A stretch of DNA of 64,000 nucleotides from Tiliqua scincoides (taxonomy: Eukaryota > Chordata > Lepidosauria > Squamata > Scincidae), in NCBI RefSeq assembly GCF_035046505.1, contig NC_089823.1, positions 109,081,412-109,145,411 on the forward strand, in the 5' to 3' direction. Shown in pieces: positions 24,230 to 33,064 of the stretch (within the stretch, counting starts at the first letter, position 1; each line of letters opens with the position of its first letter). The notes under the pieces are model-generated. The model was not told the DNA's origin. It was given only the letters and a program-made list of their open reading frames with translations, and did not search any database. The translations under genes and the position numbers were made by a program.

Positions 24230-24330
24230 GTCTCAGCTGCCCCTTCTGTTGCAACTGCTAATAAAGTGACCCTTTCTCTCATATCTGTGGTCTCGCGTGT
24301 TCATTGGACGGTGCGCAAACAAATAACAAT
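24230..24330 (+). repeat. Terminal region of the fossil retroelement with poly(A) signal
   Basis: CTGCTAATAAAGTGACCC followed by TCTCATATCTGTGGTCTCGC. A similar AATAAAGTGRCCC...CCATACCTGTTGTCGGC sequence is found on the minus strand at 48.5 kb, so this is probably a shared terminal repeat type. Confidence 0.45.
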
Positions 24331-24344
24331 TTCATCTTTTTAAA

Positions 24345-25974
24345 AAAATACAGGGAATAGCACACATTTGAACCAGGAGCATATGGTTGAAGCCCATGCA
24401 TATGAGAGAAGGGGCATGTGCAGCTCCTCACCCACCATGCAGGGATTGCTGGCCACCAGTTCATGGGCTCGTCCTGTCATTTTCCTCCATAACTATCTCA
24501 TCTGCTCTTTAGGCTATCTCTGAGAATTCACTTCCTGTGATCAGTTATCTTTTATATAAAACTTACTAAAGGTAGGATTGGGTTGATCCTATCTTTAAAT
24601 ACCATTAGAATTAAAAAGCATTATACTGCATAAACAGTGGTCACTGAGGCTAGAGTCAAGAGTGTCCATGTCTCCATAACCTCTTCTAAACAACCTGACT
24701 TGTGAAATTATTTCAATTTAATTAAATTTCTCTAAAATCAACATTAGTACTTACTCCTAAGTCAGTGTGTACTTAGGATTCCAGCCAATGTAAATAAGTG
24801 AACCCTAAAGAGAAGCAGCAGATGCTGGTGGATTGCAGTATTAGAATGATAGATGATAGGAGAAATCAGGAATGGTGTACAATAAAACATTGTAGAAAGT
24901 ACTGGAGTTGAACATGAACTTCAGTGTCTCCCACCAAAAGCAGAGAAATGGAAAAGGCCCCATTTTGAAGCCTACAGAGAGAAAGAAGAAAAGAAGCAAC
25001 CTTCTTGGACTTTGCACTTGTGAGGTTCTGAGCCTCTATCAGTGTTGTCTTGTGAGAGCCAAGGATTGCAATGAATTTATTATGTGTGGAGCATGATAGG
25101 AAAGGCAGCGGATTGACTTTCAGTTTAGGGAGAGGGAATGTCACATTTAAGTTCTCATTACTTCCTTTGTATTGCAGATGTATTGCTTTTGCAGAAGCCA
25201 TTCACTTGGGCATGGACAGCTGAGCGGTCAATATTTAGGGCAAAGGGATGGGAGATTGTCAATAGGCATCTACTATACATTTGTCTAGTTATTAAAGGAT
25301 TCTGTGGGGCCAGCTGTTGCTCCTACTCCACCAAAGCAGGTAGCAAAAACAACATTTCCAGATCCTTGTTCTCTGTCTTAACAGGAATGGTACAGTCAAC
25401 TGTAATCTGGCTTTGAGCTGGTTGGCTGATTCTAAGCACTGTTACATCAGTAGGATAATTACTGCACAGTTAGGATGACTTGGGTTGAAATGTTGTCTAG
25501 AAGGGTATGGTGTGGCATTATGAATTCTGCCAATGTGGAGAGAACAAAAAAGATAGGAAGAAAGTAGGCAGGGATGATTTTAAGTAGGGCAGCATGGTAA
25601 TCAAACAGCCTGGTATAACTGTAGGAAACACTGTTTTGGGAGAGGGTGGATGATTAGAACATGATATTTATAAAGTTTGTTGACCAATTTGGAGCTTAGA
25701 TAAAGCCAAGAACTAGTCTGGATCCTTCTTATAGTGGGAGAACCAGAGTAGGTGCGGAAAACTATCAGTAGTATTAGGTGTGTTGGAAGGAAGGGTGCCT
25801 GGAAAGATGGGAAATGGCAGGACACTCGCATGGCTCTGTGGTGCACAACTGGAACTATAATCTATGGTAGCTAAAGCATGGCACAATCAACAAGAGTTGC
25901 AGACAATTTTAATGGGGAGTCTACCGCATACCTTCTACCTGTGACAGCCATGGCAATGTGTCATGTGCAACTCC
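24345..25974. other. No gene seen
   Basis: Mostly unique DNA. The minus-strand frame at 24,866-25,201 has no domain I recognise and lacks splice support. At 24,748-24,790 there is a worn scrap of the short miniature class (TTACTCCTAAGTCAGTGTGT). Confidence 0.35.
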
Positions 25975-26070
25975 TCAGTGAGGCTGCAATCTGATGCACA
26001 CTTTCCTGAAAGCAAGCCCCATTGAAGCCAATAGGACTTACTTTTGAGTAAACAAGCCTAGGCTTGTGCT
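25975..26070 (-). mobile_element. Short (~85 bp) miniature element
   Basis: GGCTGCAATCTGATGCACAC TTTCCTGAAAGCAAGCCCC, then CCAATAGGACTTACTTTTGA GTAAAC: the short class in reverse orientation, worn at the right end. Confidence 0.6.
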
Positions 26071-26149
26071 CAGAGTTGAGTTGTGGCAGGGGGCCCATGC
26101 CAATCTCTCTGGATGTCTCAGTATGAAGAGTCATAATTGCCCCTTCCAC

Positions 26150-26870
26150 ACTGTTCTGAATAACTAGGGTGCTTTGCAGTGCTGCTTTAATTGCTTAACT
26201 TGAATTGTTGTAGCCTGCTTGATCGCAGTTGCTGGTGTCTGTCTCTTCATTTCCTTCCTGCTGTGAATGCCGAATTTGGCTGCATGTGCCTGTGCTGCTG
26301 ACGGATAATCCACTTTTCTTGGCACCCAGTTGCAGAAATTGTGATTAATTAGTTGATTGCCAGTAGATGACTGTTTGGCTAATCAAATCCATCTGTTGTG
26401 ATCACTACCGAATATTTATTGTTGCATTGCTCAATGAATTGACATGTGATTTTTAATCATTGATACCTAATTATTAACAAAAAGAGCGATTGAAACAATT
26501 TATGTTCCTAGCTGTTGCTCCCTCCTATGCGTGGGCAGGTTTTGAATACATCTTTTTTTGCCTGAAACAGGAGTGTTCTAATTTGCTAACATTAGAACTG
26601 TCTGGGAAATAGTCTTCAAAACTGGAAAGTTTATTTATAAAAGTACCAATTCAGATTTCAAGAGCTAATTATCCCACTTTCAGAGTTATCTCCAGAAACT
26701 CAGAGCATCTTTCAGAACTAGTTAAAAGACCCTTTCCTCTAATTTCTACCAAACTGTGTAGGCCCGGGGCTTAATTAGAAATTTTTAAGTTTAATCTTCT
26801 TCTGCTTGAAGTAAAGGCACCATCACCTACTCCTGTAATTACTGTTCCACACGGGAAAAAAAAAATGTGA
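26150..26870. promoter_or_regulatory. Candidate conserved non-coding element cluster
   Basis: About 700 bp free of recognisable repeats and dense in homeodomain, POU and SOX-like words: GCTTTAATTGCTTAACTTG, GTGATTAATTAGTTGATTGC, GGCTAATCAAATCC, ATTGTTGCATTG, GATTTTTAATCATTGATACC, TAATTATTAAC, GCTAATTATCC and GGCTTAATTAGAAATTTTTA. No reading frame or splice sites. This texture is typical of developmental enhancers in vertebrate gene deserts. Function is inferred from texture only. Confidence 0.4.
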
Positions 26871-26950
26871 GGGGAATGGGAGAATATTTTCCCAGAAACA
26901 TCTGCAACATGCAGGAACATCTAAGCTTGGTTAGATGTTCAACAGTATTC

Positions 26951-27010
26951 AGTCAACAAACAAAACCTTTATTAGGCATAAACATTTGATAGGTGAGGAC
27001 TCTGTACAAC
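26951..27010 (-). mobile_element. Retroelement 3' tail (TTTATTAGGCATA type)
   Basis: AACAAAACCTTTATTAGGCA TAAAC: on the minus strand this ends ...TATGCCTAATAAAGGTTT, the same tail as at 30.66 kb. The remainder of the element is missing or unrecognisable. Confidence 0.45.
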
Positions 27011-27019
27011 AGTATTCAT

Positions 27020-27440
27020 TATTATCTTTGGTTAAAGATCCCTACCATCACTTTCTGAAAGCAACCTTCCAGATAGGACTGCTTCCATACTGATTACACT
27101 CTTACCTGGAGGCCAGGTTCTAGAATGTGGTGCTAGAGAATTGCTGTTTAGTCCCTTCAGTCATTGGTTGGTGGAGTCACACAGCATTCTATCCATGCCT
27201 TTTAACTTATATATGGCATTCCTAGAAGGGATTGTTAGAGATTTGCAGACCAAATCTAACTACCACCAAATCCTGAGCTGCCTGGTGCACAAGGCTATCG
27301 TGGTGCCAAAATGGCTGCCACAGAATCCAGCATGCAATCAGGAAGTCACAGGTATAACCTCAACACAATGAGAAGGGCCCTTTAAATTAAAGGGAAAATG
27401 TCATTTAACAATAGCCTCGTTAATGCGAGAGAGGGCAGCT
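27020..27440. other. No gene; scrap of miniature element
   Basis: Near 27,275-27,345 CCTGAGCTGCCTGGTGCAC and CAAAATGGCTGCCACAG resemble words in the long Harbinger-type copies. Otherwise anonymous. Confidence 0.3.
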
Positions 27441-27449
27441 GGTTGACAA

Positions 27450-27635
27450 TCCATCAATCATTCTCTCTCCAGGCACTTAGAACAGCTTCACTCCAAGGCA
27501 AGCGACCTCTCCCTTCTCCCTGAGCAAGTGAAAGAAAGATAATCACTTTGCATTCTTTTCCAGAGTAAAGGGAGGGGTCGCTGGCTCAGAGTGAAGCCTT
27601 TCTAAGCACCTGGAGAGACTGATTGATGTGAAGCC
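27450..27635. mobile_element. Fold-back miniature element
   Basis: A long imperfect inverted repeat. The left arm reads TCAATCATTCTCTCTCCAGG, CACTTAGAACAGCTTCACTC, GCGACCTCTCCCTT; the right arm, reverse-complemented, reads TCAATCAGTCTCTCCAGG, TGCTTAGAAAGGCTTCACTC, GCGACCCCTCCCTT. Arms are about 70 bp with a spacer of roughly 45 bp. The superfamily is undetermined because outer flanks show no clear duplication. Confidence 0.6.
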
Positions 27636-27814
27636 TTTCTGCCTAATGATGCTGTCTTACATTTCAAAGGTCAGCAAGGCTGTTTTTAAATCACCTAGCA
27701 AAGGGACATTGTTTTTTAAATGGATTTACTTTCATGCGATTTTTGCCATCCATATGAGTTCTGGGAACCCTTTCGAATGATGAGACTCAACCTCTACTCA
27801 ATTCTATGGCAGCT

Positions 27815-28275
27815 TTGGAGCTGCTGATGAATCAGAGTCCCGTGTTGGAATGCGCGATCCCACACGGGGCTCAGGGTTCGATGGAGTGGAGCTCCACTGG
27901 CCCCTTCCCCTCCCTCCCTCCCCTGCCATGCCTCCTCCCTCCCCTCCCCGGCCTTCTTCTGCCCCAGAATGCCTCCTTTTCACCTCCCCCATACTCCTAC
28001 ACTGCCTGGTGGTGCAGGCAACCGCCAGGTGGCAGAACATGGGCCCAGCACTAAGCTGGCTCAGCATGGGCTTGTGCTGAGCTAGGTCCAGCTCTGGGCC
28101 CATGTTAAGGGCTCGCAAGCGTTCCTTACGGCACATTTGTGACAGTGCGTGCCTGCGGTGAGCCAGTGCATAGGGCTCTGGATCAGGTCCCACATCCCCC
28201 CACACTGATGTATTGGTACCAGCATAGGCCTCCATCCCATGGAGGAATCCCGGACCCACAGTTTGGGAACTGCTG
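27815..28275 (-). mobile_element. Composite hAT-flanked, Harbinger-type GC-rich miniature
   Basis: C-rich core with CCAGAATGCCTCCTTTTCAC, which matches the core of the 3.48-4.04 kb copy, and the AAGCGTTCCTTACGGCACAT TTGTGAC relic of the family inverted repeat. The right edge CGGACCCACAGTTTGGGAAC TGCTG is a hAT terminus in reverse. Two elements are probably nested here. Confidence 0.45.
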
Positions 28276-28462
28276 ATCTAAGGCATTAGGATCTCAGGCA
28301 GTAGTATACCTCTGAAACTTTTCAGGACAACTTGCTCCTTTGGAAATGCTTCTTTGTTATTTAACTCTTCCCTTTTGCCATTTTTGTGATCTGGAATCGC
28401 ACACACACACTATGCCCCAAATGTGTTATTGATCCTTCTGAAGGGAAAAATACAGATGTGAT

Positions 28463-28870
28463 CTAGCTTTCTTCTTCTTCTTCATCTTCTGCTATTCTTC
28501 TTCTTCTTCTTCTGGTGGTGGGGTCTGCTATTTTGGATTGGAGTTGCCATTTCTCAGTTGTAGGCTTGGTCTGGGTATAGGCAGGTGATTTCATGTCACT
28601 GTGCAGGACATGAATGTTTTTTAGCATTCCAGTGGCAGCTTGCACACGACTGTTTGGGTCCTTGAACAAGAGCTTCACCCATCGAACAAGTTCTTCTAGC
28701 AGTCCTTGGCTACACAGCATGTACCAGATGACATCATGCGGCACACAATCGAATGCCTTTTCAAGGCCAATAAAGGCAACATGCAGTGGCTTTTGCTTCT
28801 CTCAGTGTTTCTCTAGCAGGATGTGGTCTAGCTTTGCCACAAAGGAATACTATAGTTGCTCATATTAGGG
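28463..28870 (-). mobile_element. RTE-like LINE fragment (RT motif plus 3' end)
   Basis: On the minus strand: LHVAFIGLEKAFDCVPHDVI then WYMLCSQGLLEELVRWVKLL, the reverse-transcriptase block around the first catalytic aspartate (here GLEKAFD in place of the usual DLEKAFD), followed by about 25 residues. The sequence then jumps to an untranslated 3' part, GAGAAATGGCAACTCCAATC CAAAATAGC, and a (GAA)n tail at 28,471-28,514. Most of the RT and everything after it is missing. Clade is uncertain; it is not BovB. Confidence 0.55.
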
Positions 28871-29572
28871 GTATATAGCTTGGACTATCTGGGTATGACA
28901 AAAACATACTTTCAGATAATTCCAATTAAAATATGATGCACTGTTTAGCATTTTCAAATGCATTTAGGTAAGCAATTACCAATTGGTCATTATTGCATAT
29001 TTTCTTTAAAGATTATAACCAGTTCCTCATTACTAGGTTCAGTGTCTTTTACCCAACATCCAATATTTTCATTTTGTTTTAAATATTACTATTCCACAAA
29101 TTAATGAAACAAAATTCAATTATCAGTACAGTACAATGTAAGCACTGGAGATATGTAAGCTTCAAATATTTCCTGTGCTGTGTTATTGTTTCTTTCTATA
29201 AAAACAGGGTCTGGTGTTGAACTGGTTGATGCAGAAGAAAATTCCAGATACTTTACAAACATGGCAACAGAGTACACATTTAATGGAATTTAATGCAACA
29301 CTGCTGTTGGGAATTGGAGGATTTCAGCATCTTCCAGAGATGTAACTGAAACGGAAGAAAATCAGACCAACATTTTTAGCATTTTAGATCCTCTTTCTGT
29401 ACATGTTTCTATACTGATCCAGTATGTGTACAGTCTTCCAGCCATGTGATTAGTACTGAGACTCTGCTTTCATACAATATAAGTTGTGGATCTTTTGGGA
29501 CCAAGCATTGCTTCCATGGCATGCAAACATAACATCAGAATGAATCCCATGGGTGGAAACCTTTACATAAGC
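28871..29572. other. No gene seen
   Basis: AT-rich unique-looking DNA with no recognised repeat or exon. Confidence 0.35.
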
Positions 29573-29830
29573 CTAAGAACATGAGATGAACCTTGTTGTA
29601 TCAAATCAAAAGCCAATTTAGTCCAGCATCTTGTTTCCTGCAGTGGTCAAACAGTTCCTGGATGGCATTAGAAAGCCAGAAGCACTGCAGGAAGGCAACA
29701 GCCCTTCCCCAGTGTCATTCTCCAGCAATAGTGACATGCTGCCTCTGCAACACAGAGGTTTGGTATGGCCACTATGATTAATAGCCAATTGATAACCCCT
29801 GCATCCCACCCACACTGCAGTCTCCAAATT
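29573..29830 (-). mobile_element. Old CR1/L3-type LINE 3' fragment
   Basis: CCTAAGAACATGAGATGAAC CTTGTTGTATCAAATCAAAA then GTCCAGCATCTTGTTTCCTG CAGTGGTCAAAC parallels the reverse complement of the CR1 3' end (AAGAACAGCCCCACTGGATC AGGCC..GTCCAGCTTCCTG) seen at 62.6 kb, but is far more diverged. An older subfamily copy. Confidence 0.55.
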
Positions 29831-29861
29831 TTTTTCAGATGTCAAGGAAATGAGTTGAGAG

Positions 29862-29895
29862 GCTTCTTCTTCTTCTTCTTCTTCTTCTTCTTCTT
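29862..29895. repeat. (TTC)n microsatellite
   Basis: About eleven uninterrupted TTC units. Could be the tail of a minus-strand retroelement; nothing recognisable adjoins it except the 5S-SINE 30 bp to the right. Confidence 0.8.
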
Positions 29896-29927
29896 TCCTT
29901 AGCTGATGAGCAACCAATATACTGCTG

Positions 29928-30092
29928 TATGGTTGGTTGGCAACCTTCAGTCTCAAAAGACTATGGTATAAGCCTACAGCACCCAGTATTCCCAGGCGGT
30001 CTCCCATCCAAGTACTAACCAAGCCTGACCCTGCTTAGCTTCCGAGATCAGACAAGATCGGGCATGTGCAGGATAACAGTTGCTGTAGGTGC
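29928..30092 (-). mobile_element. 5S rRNA-derived SINE, reverse copy
   Basis: On the minus strand it begins CACCTACAGCAACTGTTATC and continues through nearly intact 5S rRNA wording: CGGAAGCTAAGCAGGGTCAG, TTGGTTAGTACTTGGATGGG, AGACCGCCTGGGAATACTGG. The 5S internal promoter region lies in this part. It then ends TATACCATAGTCTTTTGAGA CTGAAGGTTGCCAACCAACC. That tail also ends the LINE at 60.17 kb and the other 5S-SINE at 38.86 kb. Length about 165 bp; the 5' 30 bases differ from true 5S rRNA. Confidence 0.85.
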
Positions 30093-30094
30093 CT

Positions 30095-30485
30095 CTAGAA
30101 TCCTTGTGTCAGTCATGTAACATTTCCACAATTTGTGATTGTTGGCAATATTTCTAGGCTCACTGATAGTCCATCGCTGGTTCCTTATATCTTCATCAAT
30201 GTGTTTGAGCCACATTTTCTTTGGAGCTTCCCAATGAACAAATCCAGTAGGGAAGTTGCTCTTGCCAGAGGAGCTTGTGTGGTAGCCGACTGGTGTTCCT
30301 TCTGCAGATGCCAAGGACTTTAACTCCTCCAGGAAAGGTTGCAAGCCTGGCTGCAAAAGGAGGAGGGTGGTCATCCTGCCACAGTGACCAGAACTGGGAA
30401 ACCAGGCAAGAAACTGCATGAAAATTCGATCCAAAGGTTTACATACAAGGAGTTTATTTAGGTAATGTACAACACATGCATGCAC
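30095..30485 (-). other. Unidentified minus-strand open frame
   Basis: A frame of about 130 codons containing GLQPFLEELKSLASAEG and HWEAPKKMWLKHIDEDIRNQ RW. It has protein-like composition (KKMWLKHIDEDIRNQRW) but I recognise no family. It runs into the 5S-SINE at its 3' end, so the SINE landed in or beside it. It could be the tail of an old transposon or a dead retrogene. Confidence 0.25.
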
Positions 30486-30654
30486 CCAACCAGTTAAACA
30501 GCTTGCAGCAGAAGCACACCAAACAATTGAAGTTACACACTTATATACACAAAATGTTTACCACCAAAGCTGCAGCTGGGTTAAATAATGACACACTGAT
30601 ATTAACATACTAGCATGAATATAGGTGGGAATTACAACAACGAAGTGTTCCCAT

Positions 30655-30930
30655 CATGAATGAATGAATGAATAAACCTTTATTAGGCATAGATAAAGAA
30701 AATGTAAAAGCAAACATAAACAGTCCTAATCCCGTTTATCAAAAACGGGGTTAAGTTACTATATTACTAATAGTACATTTACAGTTCAACATAAAATATC
30801 AATTTTTTGACAGATTACATTAAGAAGGGTTAGAAATAGCTAAAAGTAAAAATTTAGAAACTCCCTCTAGCACATCTGGTGAGCAGTCCATCATAGACTT
30901 GGATACAGCTGGACCATCTTACTAAAAAGA
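30655..30930 (-). mobile_element. Retroelement 3' end (TTTATTAGGCATA type)
   Basis: (TGAA)n then TAAACCTTTATTAGGCATAG, on the minus strand ...CTATGCCTAATAAAGGTTTA and a TTCA repeat tail. Followed by about 250 bp of AT-rich 3'-UTR-like sequence. Same tail as at 26.95 kb. The parent LINE is not identifiable from this part. Confidence 0.5.
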
Positions 30931-30934
30931 CTAA

Positions 30935-31216
30935 GGGACTTGCGCCGACCCAGGAGGATCGCAAATGTGCCGTAAAGCACGTTCAAGTCCCTTCGTTCTC
31001 CTTGGACTTGCACCTCCTCAAGAGGTGGCGCAGGTCCAAGGAGATACATAGGGGCCAGCAGCCCTTACCCAGAGGTAAGGGGCCAGAGCCCCTTACCCAC
31101 ATAGTGGCCAGTGCCCTTACCCAGCTCTGGCTGAGCTGTTTATGGCCACTATCCTGCGCTGGATACAGCGCAAGCCTCCTGGCTTGCCTGTTCCAGCACA
31201 GGATAGGATTGTTCCC
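30935..31216 (+). mobile_element. Harbinger-type miniature with TAA duplication
   Basis: GGGACTTGCGCCGACCCAGG, the palindrome GCAAATGTGCCGTAAAGCAC GTTC, TTGCACCTCCTCAAGAGGTG, GCGCTGGATACAGCGC and the end GGATAGGATTGTTCCC. TAA abuts both ends. One of the cleanest copies of the long type, lacking the G-rich core. Frames here are repeat shadows. Confidence 0.8.
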
Positions 31217-32274
31217 TAAGGTTGATTATGTATTTTGCAGGGTCTGTCTCTTCAATGGCATACACTGGAATGTGGAAAAACCATCAACAATCAAGCTGCA
31301 TGCACATCTTTTGATCCATTTTACCTCATGCACCCTGATTCTGCTTAAAGGCACACAGGCCAGGGAATTAAGATGGAGGGAACCTTAAGCCCAATACAAA
31401 CACAAAGAGAATATCAAAGCAAAAGGTTCTTCTTCTTTTACACCCCCATCATTCAGAGTACAAAGCACTCACTACAAAGTGTAAATGCCAGTCGCAATGG
31501 GTGACAGAAAGCTCCTAATTTACTTACTTCAGCCTTCACCTGGGCAATGTCTCTCCCTTACCATATGCATAGTGGTGGGTGATTGCATTCATAAGAGTTT
31601 TAGCCCAATTTTTAGTCTTTCCTGCCTCAACTCTGCCTGGAAATTTACTTAAGGTGAGATCACTCTCTTGGAGCAGCTGCTCCTGCAGCTGGCAACTCTT
31701 TGTGCATACATAATTTGATCCCCATCTCCTGTCTCTCCGTAAAATTACATGCGCTTGCTCAAGTCTGTAATACCGTAACATCAGAGTTGAACCCTCTCCT
31801 CTCTTGGTGATCCCTTGTCAAGAATTGCTATTACTCTATTGTTTCATGGCACTTTGGGGAATGGTTGACTTAAAAAGCTGCCATCAGAGCTGACAGTGCT
31901 GAGGTTTTGTGAAACTGAGCTTTAGGCTAGAATGTACCTTTCGACCTGGCTCCAGTATAAGATAAAATAGAAGCTTTGCTTCCCCACTTTCCTCGTCTTT
32001 GCTCGTTGCTCAAACTATGTCAAGTGCACGTTCCACCTCCAAGTGTGGGGATGGCCAACTTTTGCATTCTTGCTTCTCCAGGTCGCTGGTTGGGGTACAG
32101 CCCTGACCCTTTTATAAGTGGTCTTGCTACCATCTATCCATAAGGGCTTCACAGCTATGGAGCACACGTACTGACATTTTATTACAACCCAATATGTATG
32201 TTAGCATATTACATAAAAATCCCCCCAAAAAGAGTTGTAACAAAGAGAATATCTCTATAGCTAACAACATTAAA
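31217..32274. other. No gene seen
   Basis: Unique-looking DNA. A minus-strand frame at 31,536-31,781 is followed by a good donor-like ATATG|GTAAGG near 31,563, but no convincing acceptor is visible and no family is recognised. Confidence 0.3.

Positions 32275-32336
<62 letters not shown>
32275..32336. repeat. (GT)n microsatellite
   Basis: About 31 uninterrupted GT units; likely polymorphic. Confidence 0.95.
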
Positions 32337-32338
<2 letters not shown>

Positions 32339-32672
32339 ACTCCTCTCAAGTGAAACATTAGACAAAAGCTTTTATTGTACCTTGCAAAATTTCATAGAGC
32401 CTGCGGGGGTCAAAGAAGATAGACAGAACAGCCAGAACCAATCTATCGGAAACTAATGGGCCATTTCTGTTCTTATGGGTCAGTTCACCATGCAGCAGGT
32501 TTGTGTTACAATTCAAGTTCCTCTGGAGGTTTCTAATTTTGTGTCATGGCTACTTGCATAGACAAACTGCTGACACTATATTTCAGAGAAACAAAGAGTT
32601 AGGTTTGACTGAGAAAAATGCATTCTATTATGCACATTGGTCTCCTGACACAGGACAGCCCAAACACATGTT

Positions 32673-32707
32673 GGGAAGGAAGGAAGGAAGGAAGGAAGGA
32701 AGGAAGG
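32673..32707. repeat. (GGAA)n microsatellite
   Basis: Eight to nine GGAA units. GGAA arrays can bind ETS factors, but nothing here shows that this one does. Confidence 0.9.
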
Positions 32708-32836
32708 GGGTACTCTGGGACTGGCACTAACATTTCTCAAAAGTAAAATTTGCAGCAAATTTCTTAGATTGTTGAAACATTCAAGGGAAGTCCAATGCGT
32801 TTCTGAAGAACATGATAAATTCCTCACACCCTACAT

Positions 32837-33064
32837 CAGCAATTTTCAATCTTTTTCATCTCATGGCACACTGAGAAGGCACTAACATTGTCAAGGCACA
32901 CCATCAGGTTTTTGATAATTGCCAAGGCACACCATGCTGCCAGTGGAGGCTCACATCCCCCATGGGCCCTACTAATAAATGACCTTCCCCCAAACTCCTG
33001 TGGCACATCTGCGGACCACTCACGGCACACCAATGTGCCACGGCACAGTGGTTGAAAATGGCTG
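32837..33064. mobile_element. hAT miniature element, complete
   Basis: Termini CAGCAATTTTCAATCTTTTT and GGTTGAAAATGGCTG are imperfect inverted repeats. The 8 bp outside are CCCTACAT at the left and CCCTATAT at the right, a one-mismatch target duplication of hAT length. The interior repeats GGCACACC words. 228 bp, no coding capacity. Confidence 0.85.

Larger units (their letters stand above)
19180..24330 (+). mobile_element. Fossil retroelement with SGNH-hydrolase remnant (Ngaro/DIRS-like), heavily broken
   Basis: A 5.1-kb GC-rich island in AT-rich DNA. Parts in order: GC-rich leader (19.18-19.84 kb), a gag-like basic reading frame (19.86-20.5 kb), anonymous sequence, a tandem-repeat array (21.74-23.17 kb), a region with SGNH-hydrolase motifs (23.36-23.87 kb), and a terminal region with a poly(A) signal near 24.26 kb. 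Some tyrosine-recombinase retroelements of vertebrates (Ngaro/DIRS group) are known to carry an SGNH-like domain, hence the tentative name. I see no reverse transcriptase or recombinase, so it is either a non-autonomous form or has lost its centre. It is old and has many breaks. Confidence 0.5.
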
